The notes under the pieces were generated by a model. The model saw only the letters and a list, made by a program, of their open reading frames with translations, was not told the origin of the DNA and searched no databases. From the NCBI RefSeq assembly GCF_002902965.1, contig NZ_CP026106.1, forward strand, positions 1,798,001-1,862,000: 64,000 nt of DNA. The letters are read 5' to 3'. Shown here piece after piece: positions 55,707-64,000 of the stretch. The position numbers and the translations under genes are program-made. Origin of the DNA: Paraburkholderia hospita (GTDB taxonomy: Bacteria; Pseudomonadota; Gammaproteobacteria; Burkholderiales; Burkholderiaceae). Positions within the stretch are counted from its first letter, which is position 1. Each line of letters begins with the position of its first letter.

Positions 55707-56354
55707 TCACTCGTTCTCTTCGAAGTAATGCCCGAATTTCACCTGCTTGGTGCGGATATAGCGCTCGTTCTCTTCGCGCATCGGAATGGCGAGTGCGACA
55801 CGTTCGCAAACGGGGATGCCGTGCTTCGACAGCGAGTCGAACTTCTTCGGGTTGTTGCTCATCAGACGCACCGACGTCACCTTTAGCAGGCGCAGAATGG
55901 CTGCCGCCGAATCATACTCGCGCGAATCGTCGGGCAGGCCGAGATCGAGATTCGCCTCGACGGTGTCGCGGCCCTGCTGCTGCAGCGCATACGCGCGGAT
56001 CTTGTTCGACAGGCCGATGCCGCGCCCTTCGTGACCACGCAGATACAGCAGCACGCCACAGCCCTCCGCCGCGATATAGCGCAGCGCGAGATCCAGTTGC
56101 TCGCCGCAGTCGCAACGGTATGAACCGAGCACGTCGCCCGTCAGACACTCCGAATGCAGGCGCGTGAGCACCGATGGTTGATTCTCGACATCGCCCATTA
56201 CGAGCGCGAAGTGCTCGGCGCCCGAGTCGTTCACCCGGAACACATAGGATTCGAAGGTGCCGTAGCGGGTGGGAAGCGTGGCGCAAGCGTCGAGCGTGAC
56301 GCATTCGCCGGTGATTGCGCCGTCAGCGAGCAACGGATCGTGAGACATGGGCAT
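55707..56354 (-). CDS. ribA: GTP cyclohydrolase II
   Basis: A 215-residue enzyme of riboflavin synthesis, the usual stand-alone length. Zinc ligands are in [20 protein letters not shown], and the catalytic loop is [20 protein letters not shown]. It converts GTP into 2,5-diamino-6-ribosylamino-pyrimidinone phosphate. An alternative start (MSHDP) lies two codons later. Monocistronic. The roughly 355 bases upstream hold no FMN riboswitch that I can see. Confidence 0.93.
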   Translation of the reverse strand: MPMSHDPLLADGAITGECVTLDACATLPTRYGTFESYVFRVNDSGAEHFALVMGDVENQPSVLTRLHSECLTGDVLGSYRCDCGEQLDLALRYIAAEGCGVLLYLRGHEGRGIGLSNKIRAYALQQQGRDTVEANLDLGLPDDSREYDSAAAILRLLKVTSVRLMSNNPKKFDSLSKHGIPVCERVALAIPMREENERYIRTKQVKFGHYFEENE

Positions 56355-56709
56355 GGCGTTAGCGGAATTGCGGACATGAACCCGTGAGCTACCGGGGATA
56401 AAGTACAGAAGCGGAGTTTACCGCTAAACGCCGAATTGTACCTGGCAGTCGCTCCGTGCTGGTGCGCGGCCGGCAATCCGGACCATCGCGGTGCATCACT
56501 GCGCGTAGGCACGACGAGAAACGCAGCCTGCTCATTTCCGCAAATCGCATGACATGCGTGATGGTCCCCACGAAACCAGGCGAAGCGAGCGTCGCCGCGC
56601 GCGGTGTCGACGTCTATACTTGATTGGCGCCTGTTCTGCGCTTGACGTGCCTCTCCTTCACCCCAGCGCGCCGTGGCCAGGCGTGCTGCACTGCAAACGG
56701 AGCCGCTCC

Positions 56710-57144
56710 ATGACTAGCGTTGCACAAGTCCTCAAATCGAAGCCGACTCAAGAGGTCTACACGATCGAGGCATCCGATTCCGTCTACAACGCCATCAAGC
56801 TGATGGCCGACAAACAGATCGGTGCATTGATCGTCAAGGAAAACGGGTCGATCGCGGGGATCGTCACCGAACGCGACTATGCGCGCAAGATCGTGCTGAT
56901 GGACCGCTCGTCGAAGACGACGCCCGTGCGCGACATCATGAGCAGCGCCGTGCGCTTCGTGCGCCCGGACCAGACCACGGACGAATGCATGGCGTTGATG
57001 ACGGAGCGCCGCATGCGTCACCTGCCTGTCCTGGACAACGAACAGTTGATCGGCATGGTGTCGATCGGCGACCTCGTGAAAACCATCATCGCCGAGCAGC
57101 AGTTCACCATCCAGCAGCTCGAACACTACATCCATAGCAGCTGA
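56710..57144 (+). CDS. tandem CBS-domain protein
   Basis: A 144-residue cytosolic protein with two CBS domains (about 8-65 and 75-130). Start MTSVAQVLKSK with GGAG eight bases upstream. Segments DSVYNAIKLMADKQIGALIV, GIVTERDYARKIVL and RHLPVLDNEQLIGMVSIGDL are typical. Stand-alone CBS pairs bind adenosyl ligands and sense energy state. Target unknown. A -10-like TATACT lies at 56615-56620. Confidence 0.88.
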   Translation: MTSVAQVLKSKPTQEVYTIEASDSVYNAIKLMADKQIGALIVKENGSIAGIVTERDYARKIVLMDRSSKTTPVRDIMSSAVRFVRPDQTTDECMALMTERRMRHLPVLDNEQLIGMVSIGDLVKTIIAEQQFTIQQLEHYIHSS

Positions 57145-57225
57145 GCGTCGCGCCGCTGCGATGTCATTTCCGCCGCTGCGACTGCGGCGCGCCCTGCTAC
57201 GCCTGCCGCGCAAGCCAGCAAAAAA

Positions 57226-57248
57226 AGCCCAATCCGCGAGGTTGGGCT
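57226..57248 (-). terminator. terminator of the DUF4148 transcript
   Basis: The stem AGCCCAA/TTGGGCT is followed on the minus strand by TTTTTTT. It lies 167 bases past the DUF4148 stop and touches the stop codon of a possible 28-residue ORF. Confidence 0.75.
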
Positions 57249-57333
57249 AAGCCACCTTTCGGCGGCGGAGGTTCATGCTTTCCTTGACGACGGTGCGGCG
57301 ACCTTCTCCGGTCCAGGCCGCGCCGCCGTTCAT
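57247..57333 (-). CDS. possible 28-residue basic miniprotein
   Basis: The minus-strand ORF starts MNGGAAWTGEGRRTVVKESM and ends in a strongly basic tail. It fills the 3' part of the DUF4148 transcript exactly up to the terminator. No good ribosome site is visible, so coding status is doubtful; the segment may simply be a 3' untranslated region. Confidence 0.25.
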   Translation of the reverse strand: MNGGAAWTGEGRRTVVKESMNLRRRKVA

Positions 57334-57414
57334 ATTCTGGTTGCGCGCTTCATACCTGCATCGAACGCGCGCGCGCCGGACCGTGAACACTGCGGCCCGG
57401 CTTGTACTCCGGAA

Positions 57415-57744
57415 TCAATGACCGAAGTAGACGTCTTGCGCCGGGTTCAGCGTCTTGGCCGCGCCCGATTGCGACGAACCGTTCGTCGATGCGCCGTAGC
57501 CGGTATCGGCAACAGGCGCTTGCGCTACTGCGCCGTTTTGCGCCTGAACGCGCGCTTCGGCAGCCTGGATGTCGGCCGGATAGGTCGAATCGACAGCCGT
57601 TGCCGGGTTGTAGCCTGCCTTTTCCAGCTGGACCAGTTCGGCGCGGACTTGCGCGCGGGTCACGGGCTGGTTCGACTGGGCGAACGAGACGGCGGGGACA
57701 GCGAGAACAGCAGCGATGACAGCAGCCTTGATGAGCGATTTCAT
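57415..57744 (-). CDS. DUF4148 secreted small protein
   Basis: A 109-residue protein starting MKSLIKAAVIAAVLAVPAVS, with GGAGG eight bases before the ATG. Signal peptide to about residue 22 (SFAQ). The body TRAQVRAELVQLEKAGYNPA is the DUF4148 signature, common in multiple paralogues in Burkholderiaceae. Periplasmic, function unknown. Confidence 0.88.
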   Translation of the reverse strand: MKSLIKAAVIAAVLAVPAVSFAQSNQPVTRAQVRAELVQLEKAGYNPATAVDSTYPADIQAAEARVQAQNGAVAQAPVADTGYGASTNGSSQSGAAKTLNPAQDVYFGH

Positions 57745-58034
57745 GATAACTACCTCCGAAAGTTGTTTTGTCAGCCGCTTCACACAACCGTGTGTGAAGC
57801 CAGTGAGATCAGTGTAGCCATCGGCACACCAAGGGAAAACCCCTATTCCGGAGATACTTAATTGCGCTGAATGAAAGAGTCCGGTCGCTTTGCAAGCCGG
57901 ATGTCAACTGGAGCGTGGTAAGACGTAATAATGTCGGGGTGGATCGGCGTATCTCACTATGTGGCAAACGCGATGGATGCCACACGTATGGACGGGTTGG
58001 ACGCGCTGCCCAGGACTCAGGTCAGCATGCAACG

Positions 58035-58685
58035 TTACGTGGACGGCGCCCCCTCACCGGGCGGCAGAGCCTCAGCCGACAGCAGCTTACGTGGCCCGCT
58101 GACAAACGGACTGCCGGGCACATAGAAGCGCAGCAGCCGATGCATCTCCCGCGCGATGCCGATGCGCGTCGTCACCGCGACAGGCGTGCGCGCCTTGCCC
58201 GTCGCGCCAAGCCATAGCCCGCGCCCGGTGCAAAGGTCGGCACCGTCGAAGCTGAGATCGATGCCGAGCGCGAGCGCCAGCCGCCCCGGGCCGCGCGCGA
58301 GATCGCGCAGCTTCGCGTCCGGCCGGCGCGCCTGCATCCATTCGATGCCCTCCACCGGCTCCAGCGCGCGAATCAATACGGCGGCGCCCGTGCCATCGGG
58401 CTCGCTGACCACGTTGATCACGTTGTAGATGCCGTAGGTGAGCCGAACATAAGCATGGCCGTGTTCGAGGAACATCGAGCCGTTGTACGCGCGCCGCCCC
58501 GGATACGCATGATTGGTCGAATCGCCGACGGGATACGCCTCGGTCTCGACGATCCGCCCCGCAACCCGACCTTCGGCCAGGTCGCGGACCAGGTATTTAC
58601 CCAACAGGAAGCGCGCGAGGTCAACCGTATCGATGGGTAGATCGTTGCGGTGTAGAGGAACGAGGGAAAGCGTCGTCTTCGTCAT
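58035..58685 (-). CDS. 3-methyladenine DNA glycosylase (AAG/Mpg type)
   Basis: A 216-residue enzyme; start [11 protein letters not shown]. Catalytic Glu in [31 protein letters not shown] and [11 protein letters not shown] are the AAG signatures, and [15 protein letters not shown] follows near residue 130. It excises alkylated purines in base-excision repair. No LexA or Ada site is obvious upstream. Confidence 0.92.
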   Translation of the reverse strand: MTKTTLSLVPLHRNDLPIDTVDLARFLLGKYLVRDLAEGRVAGRIVETEAYPVGDSTNHAYPGRRAYNGSMFLEHGHAYVRLTYGIYNVINVVSEPDGTGAAVLIRALEPVEGIEWMQARRPDAKLRDLARGPGRLALALGIDLSFDGADLCTGRGLWLGATGKARTPVAVTTRIGIAREMHRLLRFYVPGSPFVSGPRKLLSAEALPPGEGAPST

Positions 58686-58865
58686 GCGATGAAGCGCCGG
58701 GATTAGATGCCGTCGTCCGCGTGAGCCACGCAGTTTGCAGCATGATGACGCGCGGCGCGGTTCGATGCACGGCGCAAGTCGAATGGCACCAGCGGCATCG
58801 ATCCGTTGTAGCAATGCCGCATCCGGACGACCCTCATCTTCACCATGGAACCAATTGAGGTATCG

Positions 58866-58955
58866 TTACTGTCCGGCTAGCCGCATCGGCGACTCGGGCA
58901 GGCCCGTCCGGTCGGCCAGCCGCGCGGCGTATGGACAATCCGCAACCGTTTTCAT
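58866..58955 (-). CDS. doubtful 29-residue ORF
   Basis: The minus-strand ORF MKTVADCPYAARLADRTGLP plus nine residues has GC-rich third positions like local genes but no ribosome site. It is the only coding-like signal in the 378-bp gap 58686-59063, which otherwise shows nothing beyond the ribosome site of the BON gene. It may be a fragment of a lost gene. Confidence 0.2.
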   Translation of the reverse strand: MKTVADCPYAARLADRTGLPESPMRLAGQ

Positions 58956-59063
58956 CCAGAAGCAAAGAAGTGGTAGTGCAGTGGTATCACGCGTGAAGCG
59001 TCCGCTTGCCGGGCGCGTTTCAGGCGCGACACCGTCGCAAATCATGACAACAGGAGAAAGTGA

Positions 59064-59420
59064 ATGAAGGCGATTCAGGCAATCAAGATGGCAGCTGGCG
59101 CACTCGTGGTGCTCGCGTCGATCAACGCATACGCGCAGGCAAGCGATGCTGACATGACCGCTCAGCCGAGCGCCAAGCAGACCGCCAAGGCAGCCAAGTC
59201 GGCTGACCGCGCGCTGTCGCGCAAGGTTCGCGGCGCACTGGCGAAGGCAAAGGACCTCAGCGTTTCCAATATCACGGTTCGCGCACGTAGCGGTGCTGTG
59301 ACGCTGCAGGGCTCGGTGCCGGAGCAGCCGCAAGTCGACAAGGCGACGGAAGTCGCGCAAGGCGTGGCAGGCGTGACTTCGGTGAAGAACGCGCTGACGA
59401 TCCGCCCGGTCGGCCAGTAA
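59064..59420 (+). CDS. secreted BON-domain protein
   Basis: A 118-residue protein with GGAG before the ATG. Signal peptide through ASINAYAQA (about residue 25). Lys/Ala-rich linker, then one BON domain (about 48-118: ALSRKVRGALAKAKDLSVSN, GAVTLQGSVPEQPQVDKATE, GVTSVKNALTI). BON domains bind phospholipid, and OsmY-like proteins protect the envelope under osmotic stress. A strong terminator follows. Confidence 0.88.
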   Translation: MKAIQAIKMAAGALVVLASINAYAQASDADMTAQPSAKQTAKAAKSADRALSRKVRGALAKAKDLSVSNITVRARSGAVTLQGSVPEQPQVDKATEVAQGVAGVTSVKNALTIRPVGQ

Positions 59421-59470
59421 ACCTCGCATCGCCTGATGGCGCCCGCATGCGGGCGCCCGATTGCAGAACG

Positions 59471-59502
59471 CACCGCTCTTCGTCGCGAAGAGCGGTGTTT
59501 TT
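59471..59502 (+). terminator. rho-independent terminator of the BON gene
   Basis: The 12-bp stem CACCGCTCTTCG/CGAAGAGCGGTG with loop TCG is followed by TTTTTCTTT. Confidence 0.88.
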
Positions 59503-59644
59503 CTTTGCAGCGCGCATTTTTGTGGTTCCGTCACACCGCCGGCCTGGCAGGCTGGTTTAATCTCACGGCTATGCGAGCCGCCCGTCAGCCGATGTAGCGG
59601 CGTCCTGTCGCGAACTACACACCAACAACAGACGGACTGAACAC

Positions 59645-60733
59645 ATGGCATCGACATCGCCCATATTGCCCCGCTGGACGGTCGCAGCGCCCTTCATCGC
59701 GTGGATCGTGCTGGGCGCCGCCTACGCGCTGCCCGGCAACGGCCTGCTGACGGCCCTCGCCGCGCTCGCGCTGGCGGGCTCGGTGTTCGCGGGCGTGCAT
59801 CACGCGGAAGTGGTCGCGCATCGCGTCGGCGAGCCGTTCGGCACGCTGGTGCTGGCCGTGGCCGTGACGGTGATCGAAGTAGCGCTGATCGTATCGGTGA
59901 TGCTGTCGGCCGGGCCGGAAAAGGCGGGGCTGGCGCGCGACACCGTTTTCGCCGCCGTCATGATCGTATGCAACGGGATCGTCGGGATCTGCCTGCTGGT
60001 GGGCGGATTGCGCCATCGCGAGCAGGACTTCCAGATTCGCGGCGCGAGCGCGGCGCTGGCCGTGCTCGCGTCGCTGTCCGTGCTGTCGCTGGTGATGCCC
60101 AACTACACGAGCATCAAACTCGGCCCGGCGCTCAGCGATTCGCAGCTGGCGTTCGCGGGGGTGTCGTCGCTGGTGCTGTACGGCGTGTTCGTGTTTGTGC
60201 AGACCGTGCGTCACCGCGACTACTTTCTCACCGAAGCCCATGCCGCCAACGAAGACGCGCACGCCGCCCCGCCCAGTTCGCGCGTCGCGCTGACGAGCGG
60301 CGTGTTACTGGTGGTGAGTCTCGTCGCCGTCGTGCTGCTAGCCAAGGTGCTATCGCCCGTCGTCGAGCGCGCGGTGCTCGAAGCGGGCGCGCCAGAAGCC
60401 GTGGTCGGTATCGTGATCGCGGCGCTCGTGCTGCTGCCCGAAGGCCTCGCCGCCGTGCGCGCGGCACGCGCCGACCGTCTGCAGACCAGCCTCAACCTCG
60501 CGCTCGGCTCGGCGCTCGCGAGCATCGGCTTGACCATCCCCACGGTCGCGCTGGTGTTCATCTGGACGGGCCGCCCGCTGGTGCTCGGCATCGACGGTAA
60601 GGACACGGTGCTGCTCATCCTGACGCTTCTGATCAGCACGCTGACGCTCGGCACCGGGCGCACGACGATCCTGCAAGGCGCCGTGCACCTGTCGCTGTTC
60701 GCCGCGTATCTGTTTCTCTCGTTCGCGCCCTGA
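59645..60733 (+). CDS. calcium/proton antiporter-like protein (ChaA / y4hA type)
   Basis: A 362-residue inner-membrane protein with about eleven hydrophobic segments. The two alpha-repeats of cation/Ca2+ exchangers are visible as GTLVLAVAVTVIEVALIVSV (about residues 68-87) and IAALVLLPEGLAAVRAARAD (about 260-279), each with the conserved acidic residue. It likely exports Ca2+ or Na+/K+ in exchange for H+. Monocistronic and convergent with the LysR gene. Confidence 0.85.
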   Translation: MASTSPILPRWTVAAPFIAWIVLGAAYALPGNGLLTALAALALAGSVFAGVHHAEVVAHRVGEPFGTLVLAVAVTVIEVALIVSVMLSAGPEKAGLARDTVFAAVMIVCNGIVGICLLVGGLRHREQDFQIRGASAALAVLASLSVLSLVMPNYTSIKLGPALSDSQLAFAGVSSLVLYGVFVFVQTVRHRDYFLTEAHAANEDAHAAPPSSRVALTSGVLLVVSLVAVVLLAKVLSPVVERAVLEAGAPEAVVGIVIAALVLLPEGLAAVRAARADRLQTSLNLALGSALASIGLTIPTVALVFIWTGRPLVLGIDGKDTVLLILTLLISTLTLGTGRTTILQGAVHLSLFAAYLFLSFAP

Positions 60734-60740
60734 GCGCCGC

Positions 60741-61631
60741 TCACTGCGCCCAGTGCCGGTCGATCCAGTCGCGAAACAGATTGACCTTCTGCTGATGCGC
60801 GACGCTGTCCGGGTACACGAAGTAGTAGCGCGCGCCCGTCGTGAGCACGGTGTCGAACGGCCGCACGAGCCGTTGCGCGGCCACGTCCTCGTCGATCAGC
60901 GCGAGATCGCTGATCGCCACGCCGAAGCCTTGTAGCGCCGCGTTCGTGGCGAGGTCGAGCGTATCGAAGCTCGGACCGTGGTTCGCGTCGACATCGCGTG
61001 CATCCACGTATTCGAGCCACATTTTCCAGTCGCGATGATCGCGCGTCGGGTGCAGCAGCGTGTGGCGCGAGAGATCGGCGGCCTTGCCAAGCGGCTTGTC
61101 GTGCAGCAACTGGGGCGCGCAGACGGGCGTGAGGCGCTCCTCGAAGAGCGGCACCGCCTGCACGTCCGCGCCCGCTGACGTGCCGTAGACGATCGCGGCA
61201 TCGAACGGCTCGACCTGGAAGTCGACGTCGTGCTGCCAGGTCGTCGTGATCTGCACGTGCAGGTCCGGATACTCGGCCTGGAACTGCATGATTTTGGGCA
61301 GTATCCAGCGCATCACGCAGGTCGGCACTTTGAGCGCGAGATCGGTGCGCTGGCGCGTGAGGCGCAGCGAAATCTCTTCGATGCGCGCAAAGCTCTCCTT
61401 GACGGCGGGCAGCAACAGCTCGCCTTCCGCCGTCAGCGTCAGGCCTTTCGCGTGGCGCTTGAAGAGCGGGAACTGATAGTAGTCCTCGAGCGCGAGAATC
61501 TGCCGGCTCACGGCACCTTGGGTCAGGCACAGATGCTCCGCCGCGCGCGTGAAGCTGCGATGGCGCGCCACGGTCTCGAAGATCTGCAAAGCGTTCAGGG
61601 GCGGAAGTCGTCGCATGAGGGTGGATCGCAT
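60741..61631 (-). CDS. LysR-family regulator (GcvA-like)
   Basis: A 296-residue protein; the start could also be the Met at residue 6 (MRRLPPLNAL). N-terminal winged helix HRSFTRAAEHLCLTQGAVSR; the effector domain spans about 95-290. LPPLNALQIFETVARH and the long substrate domain place it near GcvA. It is divergent from the amino-acid ABC transporter across a 247-bp gap, which it probably controls. Confidence 0.9.
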   Translation of the reverse strand: MRSTLMRRLPPLNALQIFETVARHRSFTRAAEHLCLTQGAVSRQILALEDYYQFPLFKRHAKGLTLTAEGELLLPAVKESFARIEEISLRLTRQRTDLALKVPTCVMRWILPKIMQFQAEYPDLHVQITTTWQHDVDFQVEPFDAAIVYGTSAGADVQAVPLFEERLTPVCAPQLLHDKPLGKAADLSRHTLLHPTRDHRDWKMWLEYVDARDVDANHGPSFDTLDLATNAALQGFGVAISDLALIDEDVAAQRLVRPFDTVLTTGARYYFVYPDSVAHQQKVNLFRDWIDRHWAQ

Positions 61632-61878
61632 CAGGAAAATTCATCGCGCGTGCCGCCTGGTTGCGCGGTCACACGCGTGACAATCCCAAAGCATACGCGA
61701 TCCAAAATTCCCCGGATCCTGCCGCCATGCGTTAGGCTCATGCGCGATCGTTGCCGGGAGAACCCTTACGGCATGAGCGTAATGCATGGCTTCCATGCGC
61801 AGATTTCGGTTGTTCCAGGTTTTTTGCATACCTAGAGTGGCTTTCACCATTGTCTCAACATTCAAAAAGGACGCACCG

Positions 61879-62688
61879 ATGACCACCGCCGCTCTCCTTC
61901 GCCGCCGCTTCAGCCATGCGTTCGCCTCGCTCGCCTTCGCGGGCGCCGCGCTGTCGGCGTTCGCGCCGCTCGCGCATGCGGACGCGCTCGACACGATCAC
62001 GAAGGCGGGCGTCGTGCGCGTCGGCGTGTTCATGGACTATCCGCCGTTCGGCTCGATTGGCCCGGACATGAAGCCGCAAGGCTATGACATCGACGTCGCG
62101 AACCTGATCGGCAAGTCGCTTGGCGTCAAGGTGGAGCTGGTGGCCGTGACGGGCGACAACCGCATGGCCTATCTCGCCGACCACAAGGCGGACATGCTGC
62201 TCTCCGTCGGCCAGACGCCCGAGCGCGAGAAGGTAATCGACTTCTCGCAGCCTTACGCGCCCTACTACCTCGCCGTGTTCGGACCGAAGTCGCTGAAGGT
62301 GAAGGACGCGAACGATCTCGCGGGCAAGAGCATTTCGGTTGCGCGCGGCACGCTGGAGGACCTGAGCGTGACGAAGATCGCGCCACCGTCGGCGAACATC
62401 AAACGTTTCGACGATCCGAACGGCGCTATTTCTGCATTTCTTTCTGGTCAGGTACAGTTGATGGTCGTCGGTAACGATGTGGGCGCGACGATACTCGCGC
62501 GCCATCCCGCCAATGACCCGGAGCAGAAGTTCTCGCTGTTCAGTTCGCCCGACCACGTCGGCCTGAACAAGAACGAGCCGCGCCTCTTGAAGAAAGTCGA
62601 CGAGACCATCGCACGTTCCCGCAAGGACGGCACGATGAACGCGATTTCGCAGAAGTGGCTGCGCGCGCCGCTGCCGGAAAACCTCTAA
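61879..62688 (+). CDS. periplasmic amino-acid-binding protein of an ABC transporter
   Basis: A 269-residue family 3 solute-binding protein. Start MTTAALLRRR with AAGGA upstream. Signal peptide to about residue 34 (APLAHA). VRVGVFMDYPPFGSIGPDMK, GYDIDVANLIGKSLGVKVEL and MLLSVGQTPEREKVIDFSQP are the family motifs. It delivers a polar amino acid to the permeases encoded directly downstream. Confidence 0.92.
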   Translation: MTTAALLRRRFSHAFASLAFAGAALSAFAPLAHADALDTITKAGVVRVGVFMDYPPFGSIGPDMKPQGYDIDVANLIGKSLGVKVELVAVTGDNRMAYLADHKADMLLSVGQTPEREKVIDFSQPYAPYYLAVFGPKSLKVKDANDLAGKSISVARGTLEDLSVTKIAPPSANIKRFDDPNGAISAFLSGQVQLMVVGNDVGATILARHPANDPEQKFSLFSSPDHVGLNKNEPRLLKKVDETIARSRKDGTMNAISQKWLRAPLPENL

Positions 62689-62730
62689 GTCTTTCTTTCG
62701 ATCAGCCGATGTCACGATGAGCCGCATGCG

Positions 62731-63486
62731 ATGAGTTATACGTTCGATTTCAGCAGTTTCGACATGTATGCGGGGATGCTCGTGAGTGGCGTCGGCGTGA
62801 CGCTCGGGCTGACGGCAGTATCGACGGTGCTGGGTGGGCTGGTCGGCATTGGTGGCGCGGTGGTGGCCTCGTCCGGGCCGAAATGGGCACGCGGGCTGAT
62901 CGCGGCGTATGTCGAGGTGATCCGCAACACGCCGTTTCTGGTGCAGTTGTTCTTCGTGTTCTTCGGGCTGCCCAGCCTCGGCATTCATATCGACGAAATC
63001 CAGGCCGCCATATTCGCGATGACGGTCAACCTCGGTGCATACGCAATCGAAATCGTGCGCGCCGGCATTGACTCGATTCCGCGTGGACAGATTCAGGCGG
63101 CGCAGGCGCTTGGGCTTCAGCAACGGCAGGTGTTCCGACATGTCGTGTTGCCGCAAGCCGTGGCCAATGTGTTTCCGGCGTTGTTGAGCCAGGTGTTGAT
63201 CGTGATGCTTGGCTCGGCGGTCGTGTCGCAGATCTCGGTGCCCGATCTGACTTACGCGGCGAACTATATCCAGTCGCGCAACTTCCGTTCGTTCGAGGCG
63301 TACTTGATTATTACCGCGACGTATCTGGTGCTGTCGGTCGTGTTGCGGCAAGTGCTGAACCGGCTCGGCAAGGGCCTTTTCGCGGGACGTGCAGCGCGGT
63401 CTTCTGATGCTCCGCGCGGGTTGTTGCGCACGCTCTTCGCCATTCGCGGCGCACGCACCGCATCGACGACGGAGCGCTCGTCATGA
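62731..63486 (+). CDS. amino-acid ABC transporter permease (first subunit)
   Basis: A 251-residue HisM/GlnP-type permease with five to six membrane segments. YVEVIRNTPFLVQLFFVFFG marks the N-terminal family motif, and the EAA loop is SIPRGQIQAAQALGLQQRQV. A hydrophilic Arg/Ser-rich C-terminal tail of about 30 residues is longer than usual. Its stop overlaps the next permease start (ATGA). Confidence 0.92.
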   Translation: MSYTFDFSSFDMYAGMLVSGVGVTLGLTAVSTVLGGLVGIGGAVVASSGPKWARGLIAAYVEVIRNTPFLVQLFFVFFGLPSLGIHIDEIQAAIFAMTVNLGAYAIEIVRAGIDSIPRGQIQAAQALGLQQRQVFRHVVLPQAVANVFPALLSQVLIVMLGSAVVSQISVPDLTYAANYIQSRNFRSFEAYLIITATYLVLSVVLRQVLNRLGKGLFAGRAARSSDAPRGLLRTLFAIRGARTASTTERSS

Positions 63487-64000
63487 TCGAATTTACGCTT
63501 TGGGATATTGCGCGCAATCTGCTGCTCGCGGCGCGGTGGACGGTGTTGTTGTCGTTGATTGCGTTTGTTGGGGGCGGGGTTGTTGGGTTGGTGTTGCTCG
63601 CCATGCGCGTGTCGCCTTTGCCCTGGCTCAGGCGTGTTGTCGTGCTTTATGTGGAGTTGTTTCAGGGCACGCCGTTGCTGATGCAGCTGTTTCTCGCGTT
63701 TTTTGGGTTGCCGTTGATGGGGGTTGATGTGTCGCCCTGGGTCGCGGCTACTGTTACTTTGACGCTTTATACGAGTGCGTATCTTGCGGATATCTGGCGT
63801 GGCTGTGTCGAAGCGGTGCCTCGTGGGCAGTGGGCCGCAGGCGCGAGTCTCGGGATGACGTTTTCTCAGCAGTTGCGGTTTATTGTCTGGCCGCAGGCCT
63901 TGAAGATTGCTGTTGCGCCGACTGTTGGGTTTCTTGTGCAGGTTGTTAAGAGCACGGCTCTGACTTCTATTATCGGGTTCACCGAGTTGACCAAGACCGG
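63483..64000 (+). CDS. amino-acid ABC transporter permease (second subunit), cut by window end
   Basis: Begins MIEFTLWDIARNLLLAARWT at 63483 and stays open to the last base, giving about 172 residues. VELFQGTPLLMQLFLAFFGL and the EAA loop AVPRGQWAAGASLGMTFSQQ identify it as the partner of the preceding permease. The missing 3' part and an ATPase gene are expected beyond the window. T-ending codons are more common here than in the first half of the locus. Confidence 0.9.
   Translation, partial: MIEFTLWDIARNLLLAARWTVLLSLIAFVGGGVVGLVLLAMRVSPLPWLRRVVVLYVELFQGTPLLMQLFLAFFGLPLMGVDVSPWVAATVTLTLYTSAYLADIWRGCVEAVPRGQWAAGASLGMTFSQQLRFIVWPQALKIAVAPTVGFLVQVVKSTALTSIIGFTELTKT

Noticed and set aside
57931..58125. 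64-residue plus-strand ORF near the DNA glycosylase
   Set aside because: Nearly half of it is antisense to the glycosylase gene; there is no ribosome site and no recognisable protein.
1..64000. CRISPR arrays, rRNA, tRNA, transposases, integrases, phage genes
   Set aside because: I saw no spaced direct repeats with variable spacers, no tRNA cloverleaf or rRNA blocks, and no protein with recombinase or phage motifs.

Overview
The window looks like chromosomal DNA from a Burkholderiaceae bacterium, most likely Paraburkholderia or a close relative. This rests on high-GC codon use, a Burkholderia-type general porin, a DUF4148 secreted protein, LysR and DeoR regulators, and a palindromic intergenic repeat of a kind I associate with this group. 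Genus is an inference; no rRNA or tRNA gene is visible.

Left arm (1-16 kb). A two-gene operon lies behind a textbook LexA (SOS) box. It is followed by a catabolic unit of MFS transporter, family 31 glycoside hydrolase and porin, two very small proteins around a shared terminator, and single housekeeping or accessory genes: a GST-like protein, a LysE exporter, a GH114-like secreted protein, a GAF-PAS-GGDEF-EAL c-di-GMP enzyme, a class II glutamine amidotransferase, a MarC membrane protein, and a DUF3311/sodium:solute symporter pair. An imperfect palindrome of about 830 bp closes this arm.

Cobalamin region (16.8-48.4 kb). Four transcription units cover much of adenosylcobalamin synthesis. cobL-cbiD-cobK-cobM runs leftward and cobG-cobH-cobI-cbiG/cobJ rightward from a shared control region. 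cobW-cobN-chlI-chlD (cobalt uptake and insertion) runs leftward. cobA-cobE-cobO-cobB-bluB runs rightward. Three of the four units sit behind a cobalamin riboswitch. The gene set mixes the aerobic route (CobG, CobN) with proteins of the anaerobic type (CbiD, CbiG). No cobF, cobC/D, cobQ, cobP, cobV or cobU is present in the window. The riboswitch before cobG carries two perfect tandem copies of a 50-bp hairpin unit inside its conserved 3' part.

Surface block (25.6-36.1 kb). Between the cobalamin units lie a PilZ/YcgR-type flagellar brake, an OmpA-family protein and a 2577-residue trimeric autotransporter adhesin. They form a motility/adhesion island unrelated to B12 by function.

Right arm (48.4-64 kb). 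This holds an orphan OmpR-type regulator, an AT-rich gene-free stretch full of inverted repeats, a DeoR regulator divergent from an FAD/GcvT-type demethylating dehydrogenase, an AraC regulator, an NmrA-like protein, ribA, a CBS-domain protein, a DUF4148 protein, a 3-methyladenine DNA glycosylase, a BON-domain protein, a Ca2+/H+ antiporter-like protein and a GcvA-like LysR regulator. It ends in a polar amino-acid ABC transporter cut off by the window edge.
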